Part shown: positions 32,242 through 39,936 of the stretch, piece by piece | Position numbering within the stretch: the first letter of the stretch is position 1 | Layout of the letters: each line of letters starts with the position of its first letter | From: Bradyrhizobium cajani | Lineage (GTDB): Bacteria; Pseudomonadota; Alphaproteobacteria; Rhizobiales; Xanthobacteraceae | Reading direction: 5' to 3' | DNA length: 64,000 nt | Assembly (NCBI RefSeq): GCF_009759665.1 | Contig: NZ_WQNE01000023.1 | Span: 62,001 to 126,000 of the forward strand | The notes under the pieces: generated by a model | What the model was told of the DNA's origin: nothing | Seen by the model: the letters and a program-made list of their open reading frames with translations, nothing else | Database searches by the model: none | Program-made: the position numbers and the translations under genes

Positions 32242-34530
32242 CTATCGACGCAGTGCTTCGAACCGCGCCTTTGCTTCCTTGATTCCTCCGGCCTCGGCCT
32301 TCGCGTAGAGATCGCGCGCCTTGGTCGAATCGCCGCGCGTTCCATACGTTCTCCAGCTGGAAAGGATCAGCGGATCGTAGGTTTCCGCGAGCGCGAAACT
32401 TGCCTGGGCACTGCCCATCTCGGCGACGCGTTCCAGCACGATCCGCGCACCACCGACGTCTCCCCGTTCCAGCAGCAAACGCGCCCGCGCCATCAGTCTC
32501 GCCTCTTGCACGCTATCGTCGGGATGGACCTCGGCATTGCCCGCAATACGCACGGCTGTGGCCTGGTCCTCGGCTGGCCCCATCGGCGCGCTCGCCGGCT
32601 TTTCCGGCACGGGCCGCCCAGCGGCGGCGGCGGTGACCACCTGAGACGCAACAGGCGCCACTTTCGCAGCGGAGATACCAATGCCGCGGTTGGCCGATGC
32701 GAGATCCCTCTCCAACTGCTCGGCCCTGCCACGCTCCCGCTGCAGCAGGCTGCGCTGCTCGGCCATAGCCTGCTCCGCAGCTTGCTTCATTCCGGCGACC
32801 TGCGCGTTCGCTTCGGCTGCCCGCTCGGCCTGCGCGTCGCGTTCGCGGCTTTTGATTGCAAGATCGCGAGCCAGCTGCTCAGCCCGCTGCCGCTCGCGTT
32901 GGAGCAATTGTCGCAACTCGGCGGTGTCGTTTGCTTCCGCCTGTTTCTGCTGTGCTGCTTCGTTGGCTCGTGCGGCATGAGCCTCGTATGCATAGATCTT
33001 GGTGCGCGCCATCGAGAGATCCTGTGCCAATGCATTGGCTCTCTCGTGCTCCCTCTGCATCGATCGACGCAGTTCCGCAGCGCTCGCTTCCGCCGCCTGC
33101 TTCAGTCTGGCGAGCTCATCGCCGGCCTTCGCCGTCAGCGCAGCTTGCGTTTCCACGTCGCGACGGGACGCCGCGAGGTCCTGTTCCAGTCCCACAGTCC
33201 GCGAGTGTTCCTGCTCCAGTGCCTTCTGCAGATCCGTCGCGTCGGTTTGCGCGGCCTGCTTCAGCTCCGCCGCGTCATCGTTTGCCTTGGCCGCCAGGGC
33301 GGCCTGCTTTTCCACCTCGCGACGGGACGCAGCGAGGTCCTGCTCCAGTCGCACAGTCCGCGCGTGTTCCTGCTCCAGTGCCTTCTGCAGATCCGTCGCG
33401 TCGCTTTGCGCGGCCTGCTTCAGCTCCGCCCCTTCATCGTTTGCCTTGACCGCCAATGCAGTCTGCTTTTCCACCTCGCGACGGGACGCAGCGAGGTCCT
33501 GTTCCAATCGCGCGGTCCGCGCGTGCTCCTGCTCGAGCGCCTTCTGCAGGTCCGCCGCGCCGCTTTGCGCGGCCTGCTTCAGCTCCGCCGCGTCATCGTT
33601 TGCCTTGGCCGCCAGAGCGGCCTGCGCTTCCACCTCGCGACGGGACGCAGCGAGGTCCTGCTCCAGTCGCACAGTCCGCGCGTGCTCCTGTTCCAGTGCC
33701 TTCTGCAGATCCGCCGCGCCGCTTTGCGCGGCTCGCTTCAGCTCCGCCGCATCATCGCTTGCCTTGGCTGCGAGGGCGGCCTGCGCTTCCACGTCGCGAC
33801 GGGCCGCCGCGAGGTCCTGCTCCAATCGCGCAGTCCGCGTGTGCTCCTGTTCCAGCGCCTTCTGCAGATCCGCCGCGCCGCTTTGCGCGGCTCGCTTCAG
33901 CTCCGCCGCATCATCGCTTGCCTTGGCTGCGAGGGCGGCCTGCTTTTCCACGTCACGACGAGCTGCAGCAAGGTCCTGTTCCAGCCGCGCGGCTCGCCCG
34001 CGCTCCTCTCGCAGGGACTTCTGTACGTCGGCCGCGCCATCCTGAGACGTCTCCTTCAGCGATTTTCTCAGTTCCGCGGCTTCGCTCCACAAGGCGGTCC
34101 GGGCTCGACCCCACTCCTCGCGCTCTTTATTCAGCAAGCCCTGCTGCAATTCGAGGTCACGTCGCGCCGTCGCGAGATCGCGGGCGAGCATCTCCGCGCT
34201 TTGCTCCTGGTTTCCGGCCTGACGCGCATCACCCGCATTGCTCGTCCTTGCTTGTCCAGGCCGCAGGGAATCGCCCGCGACGCCATTGGACTGCGCGTGC
34301 GCCCCGTCGCCGGGACGCGGTACATCCGAAAGGCACGACACCACGAGGGTGGCTGCAAACCATAGCGAAGCCGCCGGACGTTTTGTCGTCCTGCGAAGAA
34401 GTGGCACTCGATCCGATGTGACGCGCGAGCCGGCGCTTTTGCCGGTTGAGTTCCCGTCATCGTTGCGAATGACGATGCTCTGATATCTCGGCGCGTCCAC
34501 TATCACCTGTGGCATGGTGATATGGCCCAT
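32242..34530 (-). CDS. Long coiled-coil protein with 53-residue repeats and Sel1-like C-terminus
   Basis: A 762-residue protein. One hydrophobic segment (ASLWFAATLVVSCLSD, about 54-69) suggests an inner-membrane anchor or signal. From about 110 to 620 it is a continuous coiled coil. Residues 181-498 are six tandem repeats of 53 residues, each starting (A/V)RLEQDLAA(A/S)RR(D/E)VE and continuing to LQKALEQEH. A Pro/Ala linker follows, then a C-terminal Sel1/TPR-like part (ARARLLLERGDVGGARIVLERVAEMG; KARDLYAKAEAGGIKEAKARFEAL). ATG 34530; ATG 34515 is also possible. It is the first gene of the apparent four-gene unit ending at 29866. Function unknown. Confidence 0.88.
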   Translation of the reverse strand: MGHITMPQVIVDAPRYQSIVIRNDDGNSTGKSAGSRVTSDRVPLLRRTTKRPAASLWFAATLVVSCLSDVPRPGDGAHAQSNGVAGDSLRPGQARTSNAGDARQAGNQEQSAEMLARDLATARRDLELQQGLLNKEREEWGRARTALWSEAAELRKSLKETSQDGAADVQKSLREERGRAARLEQDLAAARRDVEKQAALAAKASDDAAELKRAAQSGAADLQKALEQEHTRTARLEQDLAAARRDVEAQAALAAKASDDAAELKRAAQSGAADLQKALEQEHARTVRLEQDLAASRREVEAQAALAAKANDDAAELKQAAQSGAADLQKALEQEHARTARLEQDLAASRREVEKQTALAVKANDEGAELKQAAQSDATDLQKALEQEHARTVRLEQDLAASRREVEKQAALAAKANDDAAELKQAAQTDATDLQKALEQEHSRTVGLEQDLAASRRDVETQAALTAKAGDELARLKQAAEASAAELRRSMQREHERANALAQDLSMARTKIYAYEAHAARANEAAQQKQAEANDTAELRQLLQRERQRAEQLARDLAIKSRERDAQAERAAEANAQVAGMKQAAEQAMAEQRSLLQRERGRAEQLERDLASANRGIGISAAKVAPVASQVVTAAAAGRPVPEKPASAPMGPAEDQATAVRIAGNAEVHPDDSVQEARLMARARLLLERGDVGGARIVLERVAEMGSAQASFALAETYDPLILSSWRTYGTRGDSTKARDLYAKAEAGGIKEAKARFEALRR
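33037..33990. repeat. Six tandem 159-bp repeats within the coiled-coil gene
   Basis: In-frame direct repeats of 159 bp encode the 53-residue units. Landmark gcgaggtcctg recurs near 33175, 33334, 33493, 33652, 33811 and 33970. Neighbouring copies are very similar, which suggests recent duplication or gene conversion. Copy number may vary between strains. Confidence 0.9.
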
Positions 34531-34668
34531 TCTGATGCGGCACCGTAGGGCTCACCGGCTCGCGAATTCAATTACCCGCAGGGATGACCTGACCTACCCC
34601 TTTTGGGGTAAGCTGCGAGCCTCGAGCGCAGCGGCGATCGACGCGGCACCGCATGGCAAGAGCCGCAC

Positions 34669-35565
34669 TCACACGGGCCTTTCGCCCTTCACCGTCACCC
34701 GCGTGCCTGAGCGGGTATGCGGCCAGTAGTCCCACATCGCGCGATGCTGGGTGCAGCGGTTGTCCCAGAACGCGATGGCGTTCTCGGTCCAGCGGAAGCG
34801 GCACTGGAACAGCGGATTTTCCGCGTGCTGATAGAGATAGGCGAGCATCGCGTCGCTCTCGTCGCGGGGAATGCCGTTGATGTGGCGCGCGAAGCCGCGG
34901 TTGACGTAGAGCGCCTTCTTTCCCGTGACCGGATGCGTGCGCACCACCGGGTGCTCCGCGTTCGGATAAGAGGGGCGGTCGGCGACGCCATAGTTCGCAT
35001 AGAGCCCGCGATAGATCGGCTCGCCGTCGTGCAAAGCAGTCAGGCCGTCGAGATAGGCCTTCATGCGATCGGACAGAGCCTCATAGGCCGCATACATGTT
35101 GGCGAACAGCGTGTCGCCGCCGCGCGGCGGGCATTGCTTGATGTAGAGGATCGAGCCCATCGGCGGCTCGAGATCGCAGGACACGTCGGAATGCCAGCCC
35201 TCGCCATTGGCCCGCGGCGAGTTCTTGTCGGCGTAGATCTTCATCAGCGCCGGGTCTTCGTCCTCGTGCGGCGCGGCGGGGTGAAAATGCAGCTCGCCGA
35301 ACTTGCGGCCGAACGCGAGATGCTGCTGCGGGGTGATCTGCTGGTCGCGGAAGAAGATGACGAGGTTTTCGGCGAGCGCGCGGTGGATCTCGTCCATCTG
35401 CCGGTTGGAGCGGGCATCGCCATCGACGAGCTTGCCGATATCGACGCCAATGATCTCTGCGCCGATGATGGGAGTGAGCTTTTCGACCGCGATGGTCTCG
35501 TAGGGCGCGCCGTCCTCAGTCGTGTGGCGATAGCGCGGGCCCTGCTTGCCGGCGAGTGAACTCAT
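34669..35565 (-). CDS. TauD/TfdA-family 2-oxoglutarate dioxygenase
   Basis: A 298-residue Fe(II)/2-oxoglutarate-dependent dioxygenase. The iron-binding H-x-D is in GEGWHSDVS and the distal His in RCTQHRAMWDYWP, with the 2-oxoglutarate-binding Arg close behind (RSGTRVTV). The N-terminal PIIGAEIIGVDIGKLVD and VIFFRDQQITPQQHLAFGRKFG are typical of TauD relatives. Members release sulfite from taurine or oxidise aryloxy acids and similar substrates; the exact one is not clear. No transporter lies beside it; an SsuABC-type set lies 20 kb away. Confidence 0.93.
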   Translation of the reverse strand: MSSLAGKQGPRYRHTTEDGAPYETIAVEKLTPIIGAEIIGVDIGKLVDGDARSNRQMDEIHRALAENLVIFFRDQQITPQQHLAFGRKFGELHFHPAAPHEDEDPALMKIYADKNSPRANGEGWHSDVSCDLEPPMGSILYIKQCPPRGGDTLFANMYAAYEALSDRMKAYLDGLTALHDGEPIYRGLYANYGVADRPSYPNAEHPVVRTHPVTGKKALYVNRGFARHINGIPRDESDAMLAYLYQHAENPLFQCRFRWTENAIAFWDNRCTQHRAMWDYWPHTRSGTRVTVKGERPV

Positions 35566-35649
35566 GGCGTGTCTCCCGATGCGTTCTTAGTTGGCAGCCA
35601 TCGTAGGCTTTGCACGAGCGGACGCAAAGGGCAGAGCTGCAACCACCTC

Positions 35650-35678
35650 TTGACACACTTATAAAGCTTTAATAGTGT
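35650..35678 (+). promoter_or_regulatory. Promoter and operator of the PIN toxin-antitoxin pair
   Basis: TTGACA at 35650-35655 and TAGTGT at 35673-35678 are spaced by 17 bp, as -35 and -10 boxes. An imperfect palindrome fills the space: left arm acacttataaag (35655-35666), right arm ctttaatagtgt (35667-35678), with 10 of 12 positions paired and a perfect TAAAGCTTTA core. A protein bound here would block the promoter, as expected for antitoxin autoregulation. Confidence 0.65.
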
Positions 35679-35702
35679 TAGTAGCAGTTGGAGGGTTTCG
35701 AC

Positions 35703-36092
35703 ATGGGTAAATACGAGCGGCTCGGTGAATTTCTGAAGTCCCAGCGAGCTAGAGAGGTCCCCATGACCTTTGCCGAAATCGAGCGGATCATCGGAAGCAA
35801 GCTGCCCCCTAACTCACCTCAGTATCCGGCTTGGTGGAGCAACAACCCGACGAACAACGTCATGACCAAGGTCTGGCTAGCCGCGGGCTTCCGTACCGAG
35901 CAGGTCGACACGAAGGCTCGCAAGGTCGTGTTTCGGCGGGTTGAGCCGAGCTCCGCGGAGCCCCCGCCCGCTCGCGCCAAGAAGCTTGGCCGCCATCCGC
36001 TGTTCGGCGCGCTCAAAGGATTGGCACATATCCCACCGGGCGTAGACCTGACGGAGCCGGCAGATCCCGATTGGGGCAAGGTCTATGAATGA
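35703..36092 (+). CDS. Antitoxin of a PIN-domain toxin-antitoxin pair
   Basis: A 129-residue protein from ATG 35703, preceded by GGAGGG. The N-terminal 75 residues (YERLGEFLKSQRAREVPMTFAEIERIIGSKLP, then AWWSNNPTNNVMTKVWLAAGF) look like a DNA-binding module of the kind seen in DUF7662-type proteins. The C-terminus (LTEPADPDWGKVYE) is acidic and extended, as in antitoxins that wrap a toxin. Its stop overlaps the toxin start by 8 bp. The role as antitoxin is inferred from partner, order and overlap; the fold differs from common VapB types. Confidence 0.8.
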   Translation: MGKYERLGEFLKSQRAREVPMTFAEIERIIGSKLPPNSPQYPAWWSNNPTNNVMTKVWLAAGFRTEQVDTKARKVVFRRVEPSSAEPPPARAKKLGRHPLFGALKGLAHIPPGVDLTEPADPDWGKVYE

Positions 36093-36507
36093 ACCGGCGC
36101 CTCTTCTACTCGATACGCATGCGGCGATTTGGATTGTTGAGGACAAGCCCATCGCCTCGGAGGCGAGGGAAGCGATCGAGGCCGCGTATCGCGCCGGAAC
36201 CGCAATCTTCGTGTCCGCAATTACGGCATGGGAAATCGGCTTGCTCGTTGCACGCAACCGGTTGGGCCTCTCAACGAGACCAGAACGTTGGTTTCAACGG
36301 CTGCTTGACGTCGAGGGAATACGGCTCGCCGAACTGACGCCCGATATCTTGATCGCGTCATCTTTTTTGCCGGGCGAGCCGCCACGCGATCCCGCGGATC
36401 GGATCATCATTGCAACCGCTCGCGACCTTGGCGCCAGCGTAGTCACCCGGGACGGTCTGCTGCTGAGATATGGAGAGACGGGCCAGGTCAGCACGATTAC
36501 ATGCTGA
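36085..36507 (+). CDS. PIN-domain toxin, VapC-like ribonuclease
   Basis: A 140-residue PIN-domain protein. Acidic residues of the metal site are in place: Asp10 (LLLDTHAAIW), Glu50 (SAITAWEIGLL), Asp102 and Asp105 (PRDPADRIIIATA). SVVTRDGLLLRYG follows at the C-terminus. VapC-type toxins cut tRNA or rRNA in a Mg2+-dependent way. The ATG at 36085 lies inside the end of the antitoxin gene. It ends just before the convergent ispG. Confidence 0.93.
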   Translation: MNEPAPLLLDTHAAIWIVEDKPIASEAREAIEAAYRAGTAIFVSAITAWEIGLLVARNRLGLSTRPERWFQRLLDVEGIRLAELTPDILIASSFLPGEPPRDPADRIIIATARDLGASVVTRDGLLLRYGETGQVSTITC

Positions 36508-36517
36508 CCTGATAAAA

Positions 36518-37801
36518 CTACTCCGCCGCAGTCACCGGCACCTTGGCGCCCTGGCCGTAGCGCTGGTCGATGTAGTCGATCACCAGCGCCTTGAAGTCGG
36601 CGGAGATGGTCGGGCCGCGCAGCGTGCGGAACTTCTTGCCGTCGACGAAGACGGGCGCGGCCGGCGCTTCGCCGGTGCCCGGCAGCGAGATGCCGATATT
36701 GGCGTGCTTGGATTCGCCGGGGCCGTTGACGATGCAACCCATCACCGCAACGTTGAGCTCTTCGACGCCGGGATACTTCGTCTTCCAGGTCGGCATCTCG
36801 TCGCGGATGAAATCCTGGATCGAGCGCGCCAGCTCCTGGAACGTGGTCGAGGTGGTGCGGCCGCAGCCGGGGCAGGCCGCAACCAGCGGCACGAAGGTGC
36901 GGAAGCCCATGGTCTGGAGCAGCTCCTGGCCAACCTGCACCTCACGGGTGCGGTCGCCGCCGGGCTCCGGCGTCAACGAGATGCGGATGGTGTCGCCGAT
37001 GCCCTGCTGAAGCAGGATGCCGAGCGCGGCGGACGACGCCACGATGCCCTTCGAGCCCATGCCGGCCTCGGTGAGGCCGAGATGGATGGCGTAATCGGAA
37101 CGCGACGCGAGATCCTGGTAGACCGCGATCAAGTCCTGGACGGCCGACACCTTGGCCGAGAGGATGATGCGATCCTTGGGCATGCCGAGCTCTTCGGCGC
37201 GCGCGGCCGACAAGAGCGCCGACTGCACCATGGCCTCGCGCGTCACCGCGCGCACGTCGCGCGGATTGGCGGACGCGGCGTTCTCGTCCATCAGCTTGGT
37301 CAGCAGCTCCTGATCGAGCGAGCCCCAATTGGCACCGATGCGGACCGGCTTGCTGTTCTTGTTGGCGATCTCGATGATGTCGGCGAACTGGGTGTCGCGC
37401 TTGTCCTTGAAGCCGACATTGCCGGGATTGATGCGGTACTTGGCGAGCGCCTCGGCGCAGGCCGGATAGGCCGCAAGCAGCTTGTGGCCGATATAGTGGA
37501 AGTCACCGATCAAGGGCGTGGTGATACCGCGCTTGGCCAGGCCGTCGCGGATGTGCGGAACGGCGGCGGCGGCCTCCTCGCGGTCCACGGTGATGCGGAC
37601 CATTTCGGAGCCGGCGCGCGCGAGCGCTGCGACCTGGGCGATGGTGCCGTCGATGTCGGCGGTGTCGGTGTTGGTCATCGACTGCACGACGATCGGCGCG
37701 CCGCCACCAACGGCAACGTTGCCGACCTTGACCTGGGTGGTCCGGTGCCGGGGCGCGGGGCCCGCGATGTCGGAATCAATGGGGTTTTCGAGCTTGTTCA
37801 T
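36518..37801 (-). CDS. ispG: 4-hydroxy-3-methylbut-2-enyl diphosphate synthase
   Basis: A 427-residue IspG (GcpE) of the MEP isoprenoid pathway, converting MEcPP to HMBPP. The N-terminal TIM barrel starts at VKVGNVAVGGGAPIVVQSMTNTDTADI. The 4Fe-4S cysteines are in the C-terminal part: CPGCGR and GCIVNGPGE. The ATG at 37801 is preferred to a TTG three codons earlier. Isoprenoids would then pass to IspA, encoded at 21.2 kb. It may be co-transcribed with the DMT exporter gene that ends 12 bp upstream. Confidence 0.97.
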   Translation of the reverse strand: MNKLENPIDSDIAGPAPRHRTTQVKVGNVAVGGGAPIVVQSMTNTDTADIDGTIAQVAALARAGSEMVRITVDREEAAAAVPHIRDGLAKRGITTPLIGDFHYIGHKLLAAYPACAEALAKYRINPGNVGFKDKRDTQFADIIEIANKNSKPVRIGANWGSLDQELLTKLMDENAASANPRDVRAVTREAMVQSALLSAARAEELGMPKDRIILSAKVSAVQDLIAVYQDLASRSDYAIHLGLTEAGMGSKGIVASSAALGILLQQGIGDTIRISLTPEPGGDRTREVQVGQELLQTMGFRTFVPLVAACPGCGRTTSTTFQELARSIQDFIRDEMPTWKTKYPGVEELNVAVMGCIVNGPGESKHANIGISLPGTGEAPAAPVFVDGKKFRTLRGPTISADFKALVIDYIDQRYGQGAKVPVTAAE

Positions 37802-37813
37802 GGGGTCCAAATA

Positions 37814-38767
37814 TCAGGTTTTGGTGACGTTCAGCAATGCATCGCGCGGCGCCGCAGCACTTTGGCTCGGACGGTTAACCAGAAAAAGCCCAGCAATTAC
37901 AAGGACTGCAGCCGCCCCGAATGTCAGGCTTAGGGTGTCGTGCATGATGAAATAGCTACCCACCACGCCAAACAAAGGGGTGATGAAGGTAAAAGCCGAC
38001 AATTTGCTGGCCGAATAGGCCTTCACCAGCGCGAACCAAAGCGTGAACGTGGTTCCCACCACCCAGATCGCCTGGAAGGCCATGAGGCCGAGGGACAGTG
38101 GGGCGGGCATGTGCGTGATGGATTCGCCGAACAGCCAGGCCGCTAGCCCCAGGATCGGGATCGAGGTTGCGACCTGATAGCCGAGGGCCTTTTCGGGCGC
38201 TGCAAAGCGCAGCCGGGTGCCCTTGGCGACCAGCGTGGTCGCGGCCCACAGCGCCGCGCCGCCGACGATCATGAGGTCGCCGAGCAGCACCTTGGCGTCG
38301 ACATCCGGCTGCGGCACGCCGATCGCGAGTGCGACGCCGGCAAAGCTCACCGCGAGCCCCAGCCATTGCGTGCCGCCGAGCCGCTCGCCGAGCACCTGAT
38401 AAGAGCCGAGGGCGACGAAGAACGGCGCGGTGTAGAGGAACACGACCGCCCGCGACGCCGGGGTGAAGCGCAGGCCCTGAAAGATCAGAACGAACTCGAT
38501 GCCGAACATCAGTCCGGCGATGATGCCGGGCTTCCAGGTGCCGTCGCGTTCAAAGAATCTGACGCCGCGAAACGTGCCGATGATGAACAGCACCGGCAGC
38601 GCCCCCATCGAGCGGATCGTGGCCTGAAGCATCGGGGGGATGTCCGGCAGCACCAGCTTCACCGCGATCTGGTTGAAGCCCCAGGTCAGGCACAGCATGA
38701 GCATCAGGGCGATGGCGCCGGCACTGAGGGGACGGCCGGCGGACGGTATGGCTTGTGGTGCGGACAT
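37814..38767 (-). CDS. DMT-superfamily (EamA) exporter
   Basis: A 317-residue membrane protein with ten predicted helices in two EamA repeats (LMLMLCLTWGFNQIAVKLVLPDIPPMLQATIRS; GDLMIVGGAALWAATTLVAKG). A typical first-half end is FVALGSYQVLGERLGGTQWLGLAVSFAGVALA. Such proteins export amino acids or other metabolites; the substrate is unknown. The start is ATG 38767 after GGGAAGAG; the frame stays open upstream into the Zur-like gene. Its stop is 12 bp from ispG. Confidence 0.9.
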   Translation of the reverse strand: MSAPQAIPSAGRPLSAGAIALMLMLCLTWGFNQIAVKLVLPDIPPMLQATIRSMGALPVLFIIGTFRGVRFFERDGTWKPGIIAGLMFGIEFVLIFQGLRFTPASRAVVFLYTAPFFVALGSYQVLGERLGGTQWLGLAVSFAGVALAIGVPQPDVDAKVLLGDLMIVGGAALWAATTLVAKGTRLRFAAPEKALGYQVATSIPILGLAAWLFGESITHMPAPLSLGLMAFQAIWVVGTTFTLWFALVKAYSASKLSAFTFITPLFGVVGSYFIMHDTLSLTFGAAAVLVIAGLFLVNRPSQSAAAPRDALLNVTKT

Positions 38768-38802
38768 CTCTTCCCGAAACCGGCTTTGCGCCGTTGTTAA
38801 TC

Positions 38803-39297
38803 TTATGCAGCTTTCTGGCAATGGGTGCAGACGCCCGTGATCTCCACCACGGACAATTTGGGAGCGAAGCCCGAGCTGCGCGCGGCCGCATTGAGGTCCT
38901 TGGCGAAGGATGCCGACGGAATCTCGCCGACCAGGCCGCAGCGCTCGCAGATCAGGAACGCCACCGCCGAGGTCGCGTCGTGGTCGTGGGCGGCGCAGGC
39001 CAGATAGGCGTTGCGGCTCTCGATGCGGTGCACGAGGCCGTTGGCCATCAGGAAATCGAGAGCACGGTAGACCGTGATCGGCGCCGGCCGCGGCATCGAC
39101 TTCGCCAGTTCGTCGATCACCTCATAGGCGCCGAGCGGGCGGTGGCTGGAGAGCAGCGCCCCCAGCACCTGGCGGCGTATTGGCGTGAATTTCTGGGCGC
39201 GCTGTTCGCAGACCTCCTCGGCATGCGCCAGCGCGTCCGCGGTGCAGCGGCCGTGATCGTGGTCGGGCGCGGGAAATGCCGGTTTTGCAGGGGTCAT
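38803..39297 (-). CDS. Fur-family regulator, Zur-like
   Basis: A 164-residue metalloregulator. The DNA-binding part includes RAQKFTPIRRQVLGALLSSHRPLGAYEVIDELAKSMPRPAPITVYRALDFLMANGLVHRI. The metal sites show CAAHDHDAT, the zinc-binding CERCG and the final CTHC. This pattern, with His-rich HDHGRC at the N-terminus, is closer to Zur (zinc) than to Fur or Irr. ATG 39297 has GCGAGG upstream. No zinc transporter genes lie beside it; the downstream gene is a DMT exporter 35 bp away. Confidence 0.88.
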   Translation of the reverse strand: MTPAKPAFPAPDHDHGRCTADALAHAEEVCEQRAQKFTPIRRQVLGALLSSHRPLGAYEVIDELAKSMPRPAPITVYRALDFLMANGLVHRIESRNAYLACAAHDHDATSAVAFLICERCGLVGEIPSASFAKDLNAAARSSGFAPKLSVVEITGVCTHCQKAA

Positions 39298-39409
39298 CGG
39301 CCTCGCTTCTAGCATTTCGGCAAGGGAACCCAAAGCGAGACCGGCAAATGGCGGTCAGCCATGCTCTCGCTGCGGGACAGCGTCCCGGTAACTCGATCGT
39401 GAAATAATC

Positions 39410-39439
39410 ATAAGCTTGCTTATTATATTGCAAGCTTAT
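39410..39439. promoter_or_regulatory. Operator of the MarR-EmrAB operon
   Basis: A perfect 10-bp inverted repeat: ataagcttgc at 39410-39419 and gcaagcttat at 39430-39439, with a 10-bp A/T-only spacer, 15 bp before the MarR start. The spacer contains TATTAT, a likely -10 box, with gtgaaa 16 bp upstream as a weak -35. Binding by the MarR protein here would repress its own operon. Confidence 0.75.
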
Positions 39440-39453
39440 TGGAGACCAAGCTC

Positions 39454-39936
39454 ATGAGCCGTGGGGCCGTGGACCAGAACTTCCTGTTTACGCTTGCCGA
39501 ACTCTACCGCCTGCTGCGCGTCTATGCCGACAAGGAGGCATCGCGCTTCGGCATCACCCGCGCGCAATGGGCGGTGCTGGCCAAGGTCGAGCGCAGCGAG
39601 GGCATGAAGCAGTCGGAGCTCGCCGAGCTCCTGGAGATGCAGCCGATCACGCTGACGCGCCTGATCGACAAGCTCTGCGACAACGACTGGATCGAGCGCC
39701 GCAGCGACGCGTCGGACCGCCGCGTCAAGCGGCTGTACCTGAAGAAGGCCGGGCGGCAATTGCTCGGCAAGATGAGCGGCCTGAAGTCCGAGCTCACGGC
39801 GAACGCGCTCGATGGCATCAATCCGGCGGACGCCCACCGTCTCCTCACCCAGCTCGAAACAATCAAGGAAAACGTGCGGAACGCGATCCAGACCAGCGGC
39901 GCGGACCAAGCACGCAAGGAGCAGCGCTATGGCTGA
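39454..39936 (+). CDS. MarR-family repressor
   Basis: A 160-residue winged-helix regulator. The DNA-binding core is ITRAQWAVLAKVERSEGMKQSELAELLEMQPITLTRLIDKLCDNDWIERRSDASDRRVKRLYL, with the wing DRRVKR. ATG 39454 has a GGAG box. Its stop overlaps the start of the EmrA-like gene by 8 bp, so the three genes form one operon. It most likely represses the efflux pump and releases when a drug-like ligand binds. Confidence 0.94.
   Translation: MSRGAVDQNFLFTLAELYRLLRVYADKEASRFGITRAQWAVLAKVERSEGMKQSELAELLEMQPITLTRLIDKLCDNDWIERRSDASDRRVKRLYLKKAGRQLLGKMSGLKSELTANALDGINPADAHRLLTQLETIKENVRNAIQTSGADQARKEQRYG

Noticed and set aside
33037..33990. Repeat array resembling a CRISPR at first sight
   Set aside because: Units are 159 bp, in frame and coding, with no spacers and no cas genes.
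34595..34610. Hairpin taccccttttggggta as terminator of the dioxygenase gene
   Set aside because: Only a 6-bp stem and no T-run after it on the relevant strand.
5402..37801. Idea that mtnP-mtnA, ispA and ispG form one methylthioadenosine-isoprenoid route
   Set aside because: The genes are 15-32 kb apart in unrelated operons, and ispA and ispG are ordinary housekeeping genes.
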